Source: Prevotella sp. (GTDB lineage: Bacteria > Bacteroidota > Bacteroidia > Bacteroidales > Bacteroidaceae). From it: a DNA stretch of 47,065 bases. This document shows positions 26,518 to 34,902 of this stretch, piece after piece (within the stretch, counting starts at the first letter, position 1; the number at the start of each line of letters is the position of its first letter). Under the pieces are notes generated by a model that worked only from the letters and a program-made list of their open reading frames with translations, did not search any database and was not told where the DNA came from. Both the position numbers and the translations under genes were made by a program. The stretch spans positions 1-47,065 of the forward strand of contig JAFSNR010000028.1 in the NCBI GenBank assembly GCA_017443345.1. The letters are read 5' to 3'.

Positions 26518-27483
26518 ATGGAGAATCAAGAGTTCAATTTCAAAGGTTCAGTACTCAACGGCTTCCTGATGCTGTTTGTCAACTTCGCAGTACTGGTTTT
26601 AGCATTCGTAGGTATCGTCTATAGCATTATCCAGCTCGACGGCAGCGATGGAGCCCAGGGCGGCTGGCTGTTGGGAGGCAGCATCCTGTTGCTCATCATC
26701 AATATCTTTATGTGGTTCGGACTGCTGCAACTGGAACCCAACGAGGCTCGTGTCACCACTTGGTTTGGCAAGTACGACGGCACTTTCTCTCAGACCGGTT
26801 TCTACTGGATTAACCCGCTCTACACCACCAAGAAGGTATCGCTGCGCGCTCGCAATCTCGATGCCGAGCCTATCAAAGTGAACGACAAGACGGGTAACCC
26901 CGTGATGATCGGACTCGTGCTCGTGTGGAAGCTGAAGGACACCTACAAGGCCCTCTTCGAGGTCGACTCTCAGACGATGGCCTCCAATCCCAATGCCATC
27001 GGGAGCGACACCAAGGGTTTGATGAATGCGCTGGAGAACTTCGTCCGCGTTCAGAGCGACGCAGCCCTGCGTCAGGTGGCTGGCCAGTATGCTTACGACG
27101 ATGAGGACACGAAGGAAGGTGAGCCCACGCTGCGCTCGAGTGCCGATGAGATCAACCAGCAGTTGGAGGAGAAACTCGACGAGCGTCTGGCTCTGGCAGG
27201 TATCGAGGTCGTAGAGGCTCGCATCAACTATCTGGCCTATGCTCCGGAGATTGCCGCTGTGATGCTGCGTCGCCAGCAGGCTTCGGCCATCATCACCGCC
27301 CGCGAGAAGATCGTGGAGGGAGCCGTCTCGATGGTAAAGATGGCACTCGACAAGCTTTCGAGCGAGGAGATCGTAGAACTCGACGACGACAAGAAGGCCG
27401 CTATGGTGTCGAATCTGCTCGTGGTGCTCTGCGGCGACGAAAGTGCCCAGCCCGTTGTCAATACAGGAACGCTGAATCATTAA
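26518..27483 (+). CDS. SPFH/band-7 domain membrane protein
   Basis: A 321-residue protein with two N-terminal membrane helices (about 12-38 and 48-67), then a band-7 domain: EARVTTWFGKYDGTFSQTGFYWINPLY, SLRARNLDAEPIKVNDKTGNPVMIG and VWKLKDTYKALFEV are typical. A long helical part follows (about 195-290), including an EVVEARINYLAYAPEIAAVMLRR stretch of the kind that drives oligomer formation. Related proteins form scaffold rings or membrane microdomains. The next gene encodes a ribbon-helix-helix protein; I recall the same pairing in other phyla, which suggests a working partnership of unknown purpose. Confidence 0.9.
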   Translation: MENQEFNFKGSVLNGFLMLFVNFAVLVLAFVGIVYSIIQLDGSDGAQGGWLLGGSILLLIINIFMWFGLLQLEPNEARVTTWFGKYDGTFSQTGFYWINPLYTTKKVSLRARNLDAEPIKVNDKTGNPVMIGLVLVWKLKDTYKALFEVDSQTMASNPNAIGSDTKGLMNALENFVRVQSDAALRQVAGQYAYDDEDTKEGEPTLRSSADEINQQLEEKLDERLALAGIEVVEARINYLAYAPEIAAVMLRRQQASAIITAREKIVEGAVSMVKMALDKLSSEEIVELDDDKKAAMVSNLLVVLCGDESAQPVVNTGTLNH

Positions 27484-27524
27484 GACATAGTATTAAAAAG
27501 ACTTTGTCTTTAAACCATGTTAAT

Positions 27525-27716
27525 ATGGCTGAAAAGAAGACCAAAAGTTTTATCCTGCGCGTCGATGCTGAGACGATGGACGCTATAGAGGCCTGGGCTG
27601 CCGACGAGTTTCGCAGCACTAATGGCCAGCTGCAGTGGATTATCACCGAGGCTCTGCGCAAGGCCAAGCGCCTACCTAAAAAGAAGAAAGACAATGGAAC
27701 AGAAGAAAGAGTTTGA
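27525..27716 (+). CDS. Small ribbon-helix-helix (Arc-like) protein
   Basis: A 63-residue protein. KSFILRVDAETMDAIEAWA gives the beta-strand and first helix, and STNGQLQWIITEALRKAKR the second helix, of an Arc/MetJ-type fold, followed by a basic tail. ATG 27525 is preferred over an upstream in-frame TTG (27504). Its end overlaps the next gene by 23 bases. Such proteins bind DNA as dimers, often as repressors of their own operon. A catalogue match would probably be 'Arc family DNA-binding protein'. Confidence 0.82.
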   Translation: MAEKKTKSFILRVDAETMDAIEAWAADEFRSTNGQLQWIITEALRKAKRLPKKKKDNGTEERV

Positions 27717-28179
27717 CATCAAGACCATCAAGGTCTATCGCACCACCGAAGGCACGCTGTTCGAAGTAGCCTTCGCCATCGTGGCCATCATCGTCTGGGG
27801 GATTGTTGCCTGGATGCTCTATCGTGCACCGGCGATTGTGGCCACCCATTTCGACGCGTCGGGGCATCCGAATGCATACGGATCGCCCATACCGCCCGTT
27901 CTCATCGCAGGCATCATCACCACGGTGGTGGGCATCGCCATGATGGTGACGGCCTATTATCCCCGCTGGATCAATATGCCGGTTGAGATTACCAACATCC
28001 GTCAGGTCAAGCTTCTTGTCCGCAGTGTACGTGTGGCTGCTATCACCATATTGTTGATACCCCTGATGATAGCCTACATGTTGCTGGTCCATCTGTCGAC
28101 GTTGCCCGTTTTCCTGTTCATCGCAGTCCTCTTCGCAGAGATCATCGTGTTCTGCATTCTCATCAACAAGGCAAGATGA
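27694..28179 (+). CDS. DUF1648-domain membrane protein (SdpI-like)
   Basis: A 161-residue protein with about four membrane helices (near 22-42, 69-90, 108-128, 132-155). The segment VATHFDASGHPNAYGSP is the DUF1648 signature found at the start of SdpI-type immunity proteins and related membrane proteins. ATG 27694 is chosen because it precedes the first conserved segment; the frame is open upstream only within the RHH gene. Coupling to that gene through overlap suggests a common unit with the SPFH protein. No toxin partner is visible. Confidence 0.8.
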   Translation: MEQKKEFDIKTIKVYRTTEGTLFEVAFAIVAIIVWGIVAWMLYRAPAIVATHFDASGHPNAYGSPIPPVLIAGIITTVVGIAMMVTAYYPRWINMPVEITNIRQVKLLVRSVRVAAITILLIPLMIAYMLLVHLSTLPVFLFIAVLFAEIIVFCILINKAR

Positions 28180-28193
28180 GGCATCTAACAAGA

Positions 28194-28220
28194 AAATCTC
28201 CCGCTGATTGCGGGAGATTT
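28194..28220. terminator. Bidirectional terminator between convergent genes
   Basis: AAATCTCCCGC (28194-28204) and GCGGGAGATTT (28210-28220) form a perfect 11-bp stem with loop TGATT. A and T ends allow termination for both the DUF1648 gene and the lipoprotein gene. Confidence 0.85.
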
Positions 28221-28246
28221 ATGTTACATGTTACACGTTACAAACT
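28218..28246. repeat. Inverted second copy of the GTAAC(A/G)T heptad element
   Basis: ATGTTAC, ATGTTAC, ACGTTAC (28221-28241) read on the minus strand as GTAACGT, GTAACAT, GTAACAT directly after the lipoprotein stop. It matches 26353-26373 in reverse orientation. Confidence 0.85.
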
Positions 28247-28796
28247 ACTTCTCTCTGACGAACCTTCTTGGCTTCTCTACAGTCTTGCTGCTGTCGTTGC
28301 CCTCGCCGCGAGTCCAGCCGTAGTAGCCGTTCCAGCTGTCGTAGCCCCAGCGGTAGCTGTTGTAGTTCGGGCGGCTGACGTTATAGAGCTCGAACTCCAC
28401 TTCGTTTCCGTGATCGTAGATATAGCCCGTGAAGCGATTGCTGTTCAGGCGATAATCGCGAATCTGGAGCGAAGTCCCTTCCTCAACGAAGTGCACGTAG
28501 ATCGTACGGTTGTTAACCTCCCAGTTGATGTGGTTGGCCACATAGTCCCAAGGCGCTCCGCTGTAGTAGTCTACCCAGTAGCCCGTTCCGCTGGAGTAGT
28601 AGTAGGGATCCTTCGAGAATGTGATCTCGGTGGCTGTTGAATTGTAGTACCTGCCATCCCACTCTGAAGTGATGTACATATTACCCCTCCATGTGCCCTC
28701 GAGTGTGTAAGCGATCTGCTCGTCCTCGCAGGAGGTCAGCGATACTGCCATCAGGCCCATCATCGCCATCATCATCAGTGTATACAGCTTCTTCAT
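28245..28796 (-). CDS. Tyr/Trp-rich lipoprotein of unknown function
   Basis: A 183-residue protein starting at ATG 28796 with a lipoprotein signal MKKLYTLMMMAMMGLMAVSLTSC; LTSC is the lipobox. The mature part is rich in Tyr, Trp and Asn, with short beta-type segments (EGTWRGNMYITSEWDG, NRFTGYIYDHGNEVEFELY) that resemble a small lipocalin-like or barrel fold. I do not recognise a family. It has its own promoter and converges on the DUF1648 gene. Confidence 0.75.
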   Translation of the reverse strand: MKKLYTLMMMAMMGLMAVSLTSCEDEQIAYTLEGTWRGNMYITSEWDGRYYNSTATEITFSKDPYYYSSGTGYWVDYYSGAPWDYVANHINWEVNNRTIYVHFVEEGTSLQIRDYRLNSNRFTGYIYDHGNEVEFELYNVSRPNYNSYRWGYDSWNGYYGWTRGEGNDSSKTVEKPRRFVREK

Positions 28797-28844
28797 AACT
28801 TTACCCTTTCCTTTATTAATTGGTTCGACTTTTGTTTTCTGGTG

Positions 28845-28876
28845 CAAAGTTAGGAAGATTATTGCATATCCGCAAG
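28845..28876 (-). promoter_or_regulatory. Promoter of the lipoprotein gene
   Basis: Minus strand TAACTTTG (28845-28852) with a TTG-containing element about 20 bases upstream (near 28873-28876); the ATG is 48 bases downstream. Confidence 0.65.
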
Positions 28877-28932
28877 GGGAAAACCCATAAACCGGTGTAG
28901 GGTTTTCCCTAAATCGAAAATATATCAATAAA

Positions 28933-28964
28933 TTTGGATTTTCACTTACTTATTTGTACCTTTG
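28933..28964 (+). promoter_or_regulatory. Promoter of map
   Basis: TTTG (28933-28936), 20 bases, TACCTTTG (28957-28964); the map ATG is about 41 bases downstream. Confidence 0.8.
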
Positions 28965-29005
28965 CAGCGGATTTCGGAAGGAGTCCTATATTATATATAA
29001 GGTAC

Positions 29006-29872
29006 ATGAGCGTTTTTAAGAAGAAAAGAAGATGGCACTGCCTGTCGGGGCAGGAGCCGACGGAAATGGATAAGACCATCATGTTCTGGGAGAACAAGGG
29101 CAAGCTGGTGCCTACGCGCGAGCTGATCAAGACCCCGGAGCAGATTGAGGGCATCCGCAAGGCGGGTGTCGTGAATACCGGTGTGCTCGACGAGGTGGCC
29201 AAGCAGATCCATGCGGGTATGAACACGCTGGAGATCGACCAGATCTGTCGCAAGTACTGTGAGGACCACGGGGCTATTCCCGCCTGTCTCGACTACGAGG
29301 GGTTCCCGATGTCGGTCTGCACGAGCATCAACGAGGTGGTGTGTCACGGTATCCCCAAGGAGGAGGATGTGCTCGAGGAGGGCGACATCATCAACGTGGA
29401 CTTCACGACGATTCTTGACGGCTACTATGCCGACGCGAGTCGTATGTTCATCATCGGCAAGACCTCGCCTGAGAAGGAGCAGCTGGTGCGTGTGGCTAAG
29501 GAGTGTCTGGAGATTGGTATGGAGGCTGCCAAGCCTTATAGTTTTGTGGGCGATATCGGTCATGCGATAGAGAAGCATTGCAAGAAATACGGCTATGGCA
29601 TCGTGCGCGACCTGGCTGGCCATGGGGTAGGGTTGAAGTTCCATGAGGAGCCCGACGTGAACCACTATGGCCATCGCGGAACGGGCATGCTGCTCGTGCC
29701 GGGCATGGTGTTCACCATCGAGCCGATGATCAACATGGGTACGTGGAAGGTGTTTATCGATGCCGACGATCCATACGGATGGGAGGTCATCACCGAGGAC
29801 GAGCAGCCGAGTGCCCAGTGGGAGCATACGCTCGTGATGACGGAACATGGAGTGGAAGTGTTGACTTACTAG
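29006..29872 (+). CDS. map: Methionine aminopeptidase, type I, with N-terminal extension
   Basis: Removes the initiator Met from new proteins. The 288-residue protein has an N-terminal extension of about 43 residues (KKKRRWHCLSGQEPTEMDK) before the catalytic domain begins at LIKTPEQIEGIRKAG. Metal and active-site residues are in VCHGIP (His), VDFTTILDGYYADASRM (two Asp), GHGVGLKFHEEPD (His), FTIEPMI (Glu) and WEHTLVMTEHGVEVLTY (Glu and the terminal segment). The extension is seen in one subfamily of Bacteroidetes and Firmicutes enzymes. tsaD follows after a 28-base repeat spacer. Confidence 0.95.
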   Translation: MSVFKKKRRWHCLSGQEPTEMDKTIMFWENKGKLVPTRELIKTPEQIEGIRKAGVVNTGVLDEVAKQIHAGMNTLEIDQICRKYCEDHGAIPACLDYEGFPMSVCTSINEVVCHGIPKEEDVLEEGDIINVDFTTILDGYYADASRMFIIGKTSPEKEQLVRVAKECLEIGMEAAKPYSFVGDIGHAIEKHCKKYGYGIVRDLAGHGVGLKFHEEPDVNHYGHRGTGMLLVPGMVFTIEPMINMGTWKVFIDADDPYGWEVITEDEQPSAQWEHTLVMTEHGVEVLTY

Positions 29873-29899
29873 TTTATAGTTTAAAGTTTATAGTTTATA
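29872..29899. repeat. Four-unit heptad array between map and tsaD
   Basis: GTTTATA, GTTTAAA, GTTTATA, GTTTATA, from the last base of the map stop to one base before the tsaD start. The final units plus start (GTTTATAGATGATTACT) are identical to those at the batD start. Confidence 0.92.
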
Positions 29900-29900
29900 G

Positions 29901-30938
29901 ATGATTACTCAGGAGGGTGATATTTATATATTAGGTATAGAGTCGAGTTGCGACGATACGTCGGCGGCTGTGCTGAAGAACGGCGTGCTGCTGTCGAACG
30001 TGACGGCCTCACAGGCTGTGCACGAGGCGTATGGTGGTGTGGTGCCCGAACTGGCTTCGAGAGCCCATCAGCAGAATGTGGTCCCTGTGGTCCACGAGGC
30101 CATCAAGCGTGCTGGTATCACGAAGGAGCAACTGTCCGCCATCGCCTTTACGAGAGGTCCCGGACTGATGGGGTCGCTGCTCGTGGGCGTGAGCTTTGCC
30201 AAGGGGTTTGCCCGTTCGTTGGGTATCCCCCTGATCGACGTGAATCACCTGCAGGGACATGTGATGGCGCACTTTATCCGTGAGACTGAGGACGATCAGC
30301 ATCAGCCCCCGCTGCCGTTCCTCTGCCTGTTGGTATCGGGCGGCAATTCGCAGATCGTGAAGGTGAATGCCTACAACGATATGGAGGTGCTGGGTCAGAC
30401 GATCGACGATGCGGCTGGAGAGGCTATCGACAAGTGTTCGAAGGTGATGGGACTGGGTTATCCCGGTGGTCCGATCATCGACCGGTTGGCGCGTCAGGGT
30501 AATCCGAAGGCCTTTACCTTCGCCGAGCCTCATATCCCCGACCTCGACTACAGTTTCTCGGGTCTGAAGACCTCGTTCCTCTACTCGCTGCAGAAGTGGG
30601 TGGCCGAGGATCCCGACTTCATCGAGAAACACAAGGAGGACATCGCAGCCTCGTTGGAGAGGACCATCGTGGACATCCTGATGAAGAAGCTGAAGAAGGC
30701 TGTGAAGCAGACGGGTATCAAACATGTGGCCGTGGCTGGTGGCGTGAGTGCGAACAACGGACTGCGCAATGCGTTCTACGATGCTCAGAAGCGGTATGGA
30801 TGGACCATCTACATCCCGAAGTTCAGCTATACGACGGACAATGCGGCGATGATCGGTATCGTTGGCTACTATAAGTATCTCGATGGTGAATTCTGCTCGA
30901 TCGATGCCCCTGCATTCTCGAAAGTGACGTTTAAGTAA
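29901..30938 (+). CDS. tsaD: tRNA N6-adenosine threonylcarbamoyltransferase
   Basis: A 345-residue Kae1/TsaD protein, part of the complex making t6A37 in ANN-decoding tRNAs. Clear motifs: GIESSCDDTSAAVL, GGVVPELASRAHQQN, TRGPGLMGSLLVG, VNHLQGHVMAHF (two metal-binding His), LVSGGNSQI and VAVAGGVSANNGLR. Full length. Confidence 0.98.
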   Translation: MITQEGDIYILGIESSCDDTSAAVLKNGVLLSNVTASQAVHEAYGGVVPELASRAHQQNVVPVVHEAIKRAGITKEQLSAIAFTRGPGLMGSLLVGVSFAKGFARSLGIPLIDVNHLQGHVMAHFIRETEDDQHQPPLPFLCLLVSGGNSQIVKVNAYNDMEVLGQTIDDAAGEAIDKCSKVMGLGYPGGPIIDRLARQGNPKAFTFAEPHIPDLDYSFSGLKTSFLYSLQKWVAEDPDFIEKHKEDIAASLERTIVDILMKKLKKAVKQTGIKHVAVAGGVSANNGLRNAFYDAQKRYGWTIYIPKFSYTTDNAAMIGIVGYYKYLDGEFCSIDAPAFSKVTFK

Positions 30939-30973
30939 TCATGAAGATGTAAGCAATAAATAAAAAGATAGAT

Positions 30974-31489
30974 ATGGATTTTGAAAGTAAGGTAATTAGC
31001 AGGGATGTCAGTGAGATTCTCTGGGAGACAGAAAAGACGGTCAGTACGGCAGAGAGTTGTACGGGCGGACGTATCGGTGAGGCAATGATCGCTGTGCCTG
31101 GTGCATCGAAGTATTTCAAGGGTGGCATCATCTCGTATGTGAACGAGGTGAAGGAGAGTCTGCTGGGTGTAGACCATCAGTTGCTCGAAGAGAAAACGGC
31201 TGTGTGTGAGGAGGTTGCTGTGGCTATGGTGAAGGGAGCTTGCAAGGCCCTGAATACCGACTATGCCATCTCGGCAACAGGTATCGCGGGTCCTGGTGGT
31301 GGTACGAAAGAGATCCCTGTGGGCACCATCTGGTTGGCTTGTGGAAGTCTGAATAGAGTGGTGACCTTGAAGTTGGAAGAAGACCAGGGTCGCGACCTGA
31401 ATCTGACCACTGCCACATACAAGGCGATGGAGCTCTTTTTGAACTTCCTGAAGGAAGAAAATGAGCCAAGACCCGTCTATGAAGGTTAA
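30974..31489 (+). CDS. pncC: CinA C-terminal-domain protein (nicotinamide-nucleotide amidase)
   Basis: A 171-residue stand-alone CinA C-terminal domain, which in E. coli (PncC) deamidates NMN to NaMN. Motifs: TAESCTGGRIGEAM, FKGGIISYVNEVKESLLGV and SATGIAGPGGGTKEIPVGT. The N-terminal MoCF-like domain of long CinA proteins is absent. It lies 35 bases after tsaD and may share its transcript. Confidence 0.9.
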   Translation: MDFESKVISRDVSEILWETEKTVSTAESCTGGRIGEAMIAVPGASKYFKGGIISYVNEVKESLLGVDHQLLEEKTAVCEEVAVAMVKGACKALNTDYAISATGIAGPGGGTKEIPVGTIWLACGSLNRVVTLKLEEDQGRDLNLTTATYKAMELFLNFLKEENEPRPVYEG

Positions 31490-31526
31490 AAAATATTAAT
31501 TCTTCATTTTTCAGTTGGTGCAATGA

Positions 31527-31556
31527 TTTGAATCTCAATTAAAATGTGTACCTTTG
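31527..31556 (+). promoter_or_regulatory. Promoter of the rpmB operon
   Basis: TTTG (31527-31530), 18 bases, TACCTTTG (31549-31556); rpmB starts about 52 bases downstream. Confidence 0.82.
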
Positions 31557-31608
31557 CACCCTGTTTGGAATAAGTAAGTGTAAATCACAAGTAAAAAAGT
31601 AGATAGAA

Positions 31609-31872
31609 ATGTCTAAAGTTTGTCAAATTACAGGAAAGAAGGCACAGACAGGTTGCAATGTGTCTCACTCAAAGCACCGCACTAAGAGAAGCTTTGACGT
31701 TAACCTCTTCAGCAAGAAATTCTACTATGTAGAGGAGGGTTGCTGGATTCAGTTGAAGATCAGCGCTGCTGGCCTTCGTATGATTAACAAGGTAGGTCTG
31801 GACGCTGCCCTGAAGCAGGCTGTTGCCAAGGGTTTTGTGGATTGGAAGGACATTAAAGTGATAGGAGACTAA
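31609..31872 (+). CDS. rpmB: 50S ribosomal protein L28
   Basis: An 87-residue protein with the L28 pattern [33 protein letters not shown] and [13 protein letters not shown]. It is first in the rpmB-rpmG-DUF4295 cluster of Bacteroidetes. Confidence 0.98.
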   Translation: MSKVCQITGKKAQTGCNVSHSKHRTKRSFDVNLFSKKFYYVEEGCWIQLKISAAGLRMINKVGLDAALKQAVAKGFVDWKDIKVIGD

Positions 31873-31876
31873 GAAG

Positions 31877-32068
31877 ATGGCAAGCAAGAAAGCAAAAGGT
31901 AATCGCGTACAGGTGATTCTGGAGTGCACTGAGCACAAGAACAGTGGCATGCCTGGAACAAGCCGCTACGTGACCACAAAGAACCGCAAGAATACGCCTG
32001 AGCGTATGGAGCTGATGAAGTATAACCCCATCCTGAAGAAGATGACTCTTCACAAGGAAATAAAATAA
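31877..32068 (+). CDS. rpmG: 50S ribosomal protein L33
   Basis: 63 residues; [35 protein letters not shown] and a terminal LHKEIK are typical. Only one Cys is seen in the usual first pair region, consistent with the form lacking the zinc ribbon. Confidence 0.97.
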   Translation: MASKKAKGNRVQVILECTEHKNSGMPGTSRYVTTKNRKNTPERMELMKYNPILKKMTLHKEIK

Positions 32069-32080
32069 TACGACTGAAGT

Positions 32081-32239
32081 ATGGCAAAGAAAACCGTCGC
32101 TACCCTCCACGAAGGCTCAAAGGATGGTCGCGCTTACACAAAGGTTATTAAGATGGTAAAGAGCCCCAAGACTGGTGCTTACATCTTCGATGAGCAGATG
32201 GTTCCCAACGAGGCCGTTAAGGATTTCTTCAAGAACTAA
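32081..32239 (+). CDS. DUF4295 small protein
   Basis: A 52-residue basic protein, MAKKTVATLHEGSKDGRAYT at the start and VPNEAVKDFFKN at the end. It sits directly after rpmG, as DUF4295 genes do in Bacteroidetes. Placement and charge suggest a ribosome-linked role; none is established that I know of. The terminator follows 15 bases later, so it closes the operon. Confidence 0.85.
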   Translation: MAKKTVATLHEGSKDGRAYTKVIKMVKSPKTGAYIFDEQMVPNEAVKDFFKN

Positions 32240-32253
32240 TTTTAATTTTACAT

Positions 32254-32294
32254 AAAAAAGAGAGGTTGCACGTTAAAATGCAGCCTCTTTTTTT
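32254..32294 (+). terminator. Rho-independent terminator of the rpmB operon
   Basis: AGAGGTTGCA (32261-32270) pairs with TGCAGCCTCT (32279-32288) with one wobble, flanked by an A-run upstream and a 7-base T-run downstream. Confidence 0.9.
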
Positions 32295-32322
32295 GCGGTT
32301 TCATCGGAATTTTGTAATTTTG
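32292..32322 (+). promoter_or_regulatory. Promoter of ftsY
   Basis: TTTG (32292-32295), 19 bases, TAATTTTG (32315-32322). The -33 element overlaps the T-run of the preceding terminator. Confidence 0.7.
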
Positions 32323-32364
32323 TCCCCAGAATTGCGCGCGTGCGCAAATAATGATAAAGAAAGT

Positions 32365-33318
32365 ATGGGAATATTTGGATTTTTTAATAAGGATAAGAAG
32401 GAGACGCTTGATAAGGGTTTGGAGAAGACCAAGACCAGCGTTTTCGATAAACTGGCTCGTGCCGTTGCCGGAAAGTCGAAGGTGGACGACGATGTACTCG
32501 ACAACCTCGAGGAAGTGCTGATCACGAGTGATGTGGGTGTCGACACGACGCTGAAAATCATCGAACGCATCGAGGAGCGTGTGGCTCGCGACAAGTATGT
32601 CAGCACTTCGGAGTTGAATCGCATCCTTCGCGATGAAATTGCGGAATTGCTCGCTGAGAACAATTCGGAGGATAATGACAACTGGGACCTGCCTGGCGAT
32701 CATAAGCCCTACGTGATCCTCGTAGTGGGAGTGAACGGAGTAGGTAAGACCACGACGATAGGTAAGCTAGCCTGGCAGTTCAAACAGGCTGGTAAGAAGG
32801 TTTATCTGGGTGCTGCCGATACGTTCCGTGCTGCTGCCGTTGAGCAGCTCTGCATCTGGGGAGAACGCGTTGGGGTGCCTGTTGTAAAGCAGCAGATGGG
32901 TTCCGATCCTGCCTCGGTGGCTTTCGATACCCTGCAGAGTGCGAAGGCAAATGGGGCTGATGTGGTGCTGATTGATACCGCAGGCCGTCTGCATAACAAG
33001 GTAGGTCTGATGAACGAACTCAAGAAGATCAAGGACGTGATGAAGAAGGTACTGCCCGAGGCTCCCGATGAGGTGATGCTCGTGCTGGATGGTTCTACGG
33101 GACAGAATGCCTTTGAGCAGGCCAAGCAGTTTGCTGCCGTTACTCAGATTACCTCTCTGGCCATCACGAAGCTCGATGGTACAGCGAAGGGTGGCGTAGT
33201 GATCGGTATCTCTGACCAGTTGAAAGTACCTGTGAAGTACATCGGACTGGGCGAGGGTATGCAGGATCTGCAGCTCTTCAACAAGAAACAATTTGTAGAC
33301 TCTCTCTTCAATGAATAA
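32365..33318 (+). CDS. ftsY: Signal recognition particle receptor FtsY
   Basis: A 317-residue SRP GTPase receptor for co-translational membrane targeting. It has a short N-terminal region, the helical N domain, then G-domain motifs VVGVNGVGKTTTIGKLAW, GAADTFRAAAVEQL, VLIDTAGRLHNK and TKLDGTAKGGV, ending YIGLGEGMQDLQLF. ATG 32365 fits the usual MGIFGFF start; the open frame upstream has no support. The stop overlaps the rimO start. Confidence 0.98.
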   Translation: MGIFGFFNKDKKETLDKGLEKTKTSVFDKLARAVAGKSKVDDDVLDNLEEVLITSDVGVDTTLKIIERIEERVARDKYVSTSELNRILRDEIAELLAENNSEDNDNWDLPGDHKPYVILVVGVNGVGKTTTIGKLAWQFKQAGKKVYLGAADTFRAAAVEQLCIWGERVGVPVVKQQMGSDPASVAFDTLQSAKANGADVVLIDTAGRLHNKVGLMNELKKIKDVMKKVLPEAPDEVMLVLDGSTGQNAFEQAKQFAAVTQITSLAITKLDGTAKGGVVIGISDQLKVPVKYIGLGEGMQDLQLFNKKQFVDSLFNE

Positions 33319-34618
33319 GACCATAGATATCATATCACTCGGATGCTCGAAGAACCTCGTTGACAGTGAGGTTCTGATGGGTTTGATGGAGGCTAACGGC
33401 TATCAGTGTACGCACGATAGTGACGATCCCCAGGGTGATATTGTCGTGGTAAATACCTGCGGTTTCATCGCAGATGCCAAGGAGGAAAGTATCAATACCA
33501 TCCTTGAGTTTGCGCAGGCCAAGACGGAAGGAAGAATTAAAAGACTTTTCGTAATGGGCTGCCTCTCAGAGAGATATCTTGCTGAACTTGAAGCAGAGAT
33601 TCCAGAAGTTGATGGTTGGTATGGTAAGTTCAACTATAAGCAGCTGCTGAAAGATCTGGAGGGTTCTGACTATCAGGTTTGTGAGGGAAAGCGTCATATC
33701 ACCACGCCTTCGCATTATGCCTATCTGAAGATCAGTGAGGGTTGCGACCGCCATTGTGCCTATTGTGCCATTCCATTGATTACAGGCAAGCATCAGAGTC
33801 GTCCGATGCAGGAGATTCTCGACGAGGTACGTCAGTTGGTGAAGGACGGAACGAAGGAGTTTAACGTCATTGCCCAGGAGCTGACCTACTACGGACTGGA
33901 TATCGACGGCCAGCAACATATTGCCGAACTCATCGAAGAAATGGCGGATATTCCCGGTGTGGAATGGATTCGTCTGCATTACGCTTATCCGACGCATTTC
34001 CCCTGGGATCTGTTGCGGGTGATGCGTGAGAAGAAGAACGTCTGCAAGTACCTCGACATCGCATTGCAGCATATCTCGGACAATATGCTCTCGAGGATGC
34101 ATCGTCATGTGACGAAGGAAGAGACTTATGAACTGGTGCGTCGTCTGCGTGAGGATGTGCCAGGTATCCATATCCGTACCACGCTGATGGTGGGATTCCC
34201 CGGAGAGACCGATGAGGACTTCGAGGAGTTGAAGGCCTTCGTGAAATGGGCGAGATTCGAAAGAATGGGCGCTTTTGCCTATTCTGAGGAGGAGGGAACC
34301 TACTCTGAGCAGCATTACGATGACGATGTGCCCGAGGAGGTGAAGCAATCCCGTCTCGACAAGCTGATGCGCATCCAGCAGAATATCAGTGCGGAACTCG
34401 AGGCCGAGAAGGTGGGGCAGACGCTGAAGGTGATTATCGACCGCAGGGAAGGTGACTACTATATCGGTCGTACGGAATATTGCTCGCCAGAAGTGGATCC
34501 CGAGGTGCTCATCCCTGCCGCAGAACGCAAGCTGACAATAGGCGAGTTCTACGATGTACACATCACCGACTCGGAAGAATTTGATTTATACGGAACAACC
34601 ATATACGACAAAATATGA
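33311..34618 (+). CDS. rimO: Ribosomal protein S12 methylthiotransferase
   Basis: A 435-residue radical-SAM methylthiotransferase acting on an Asp of uS12. First cluster cysteines in SLGCSKNLVDSE, VVNTCGF and MGCLSER; radical-SAM motif CDRHCAYCAIP; C-terminal TRAM domain. It overlaps ftsY by 8 bases and the HU gene by 4 (ATGA), so these form one unit. Confidence 0.97.
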   Translation: MNKTIDIISLGCSKNLVDSEVLMGLMEANGYQCTHDSDDPQGDIVVVNTCGFIADAKEESINTILEFAQAKTEGRIKRLFVMGCLSERYLAELEAEIPEVDGWYGKFNYKQLLKDLEGSDYQVCEGKRHITTPSHYAYLKISEGCDRHCAYCAIPLITGKHQSRPMQEILDEVRQLVKDGTKEFNVIAQELTYYGLDIDGQQHIAELIEEMADIPGVEWIRLHYAYPTHFPWDLLRVMREKKNVCKYLDIALQHISDNMLSRMHRHVTKEETYELVRRLREDVPGIHIRTTLMVGFPGETDEDFEELKAFVKWARFERMGAFAYSEEEGTYSEQHYDDDVPEEVKQSRLDKLMRIQQNISAELEAEKVGQTLKVIIDRREGDYYIGRTEYCSPEVDPEVLIPAAERKLTIGEFYDVHITDSEEFDLYGTTIYDKI

Positions 34619-34902
34619 ACAACAAAGACTTTATCGCAGAATTAGCACAGCGTATGGGGTATTCAGCCGACGATACCCAGAAGTATGTGAACAGCGTTGT
34701 CGAGGCGATGGGTGACCATTTCCAGGAAGGCGACTCAGTGCTTATTCCCACCTTTGGGACTTTCGAAGTGAAGAAGAAGATGGAGCGCGTCATGGTGAAT
34801 CCCTCAACGGGACTCCGTATGCTTGTTCCACCGAAGCTCGTCTTGAACTTCAAGCCGAATATCAGTTGGAAAGAACGCGTAAAGAATGGAGGAGCTGAGT
34901 GA
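34615..34902 (+). CDS. HU/IHF-family DNA-binding protein
   Basis: A 95-residue protein of the HU fold: N-terminal helices (NKDFIAELAQRMGYS), the FGTFEVKKK strand and a DNA-binding arm containing MVNPSTGLRM. Overlaps rimO at ATGA and the next HU-like gene at TGATG, so the three are translated together. It could pair with the HU domain of the following protein as a heterodimer. Confidence 0.93.
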   Translation: MNNKDFIAELAQRMGYSADDTQKYVNSVVEAMGDHFQEGDSVLIPTFGTFEVKKKMERVMVNPSTGLRMLVPPKLVLNFKPNISWKERVKNGGAE

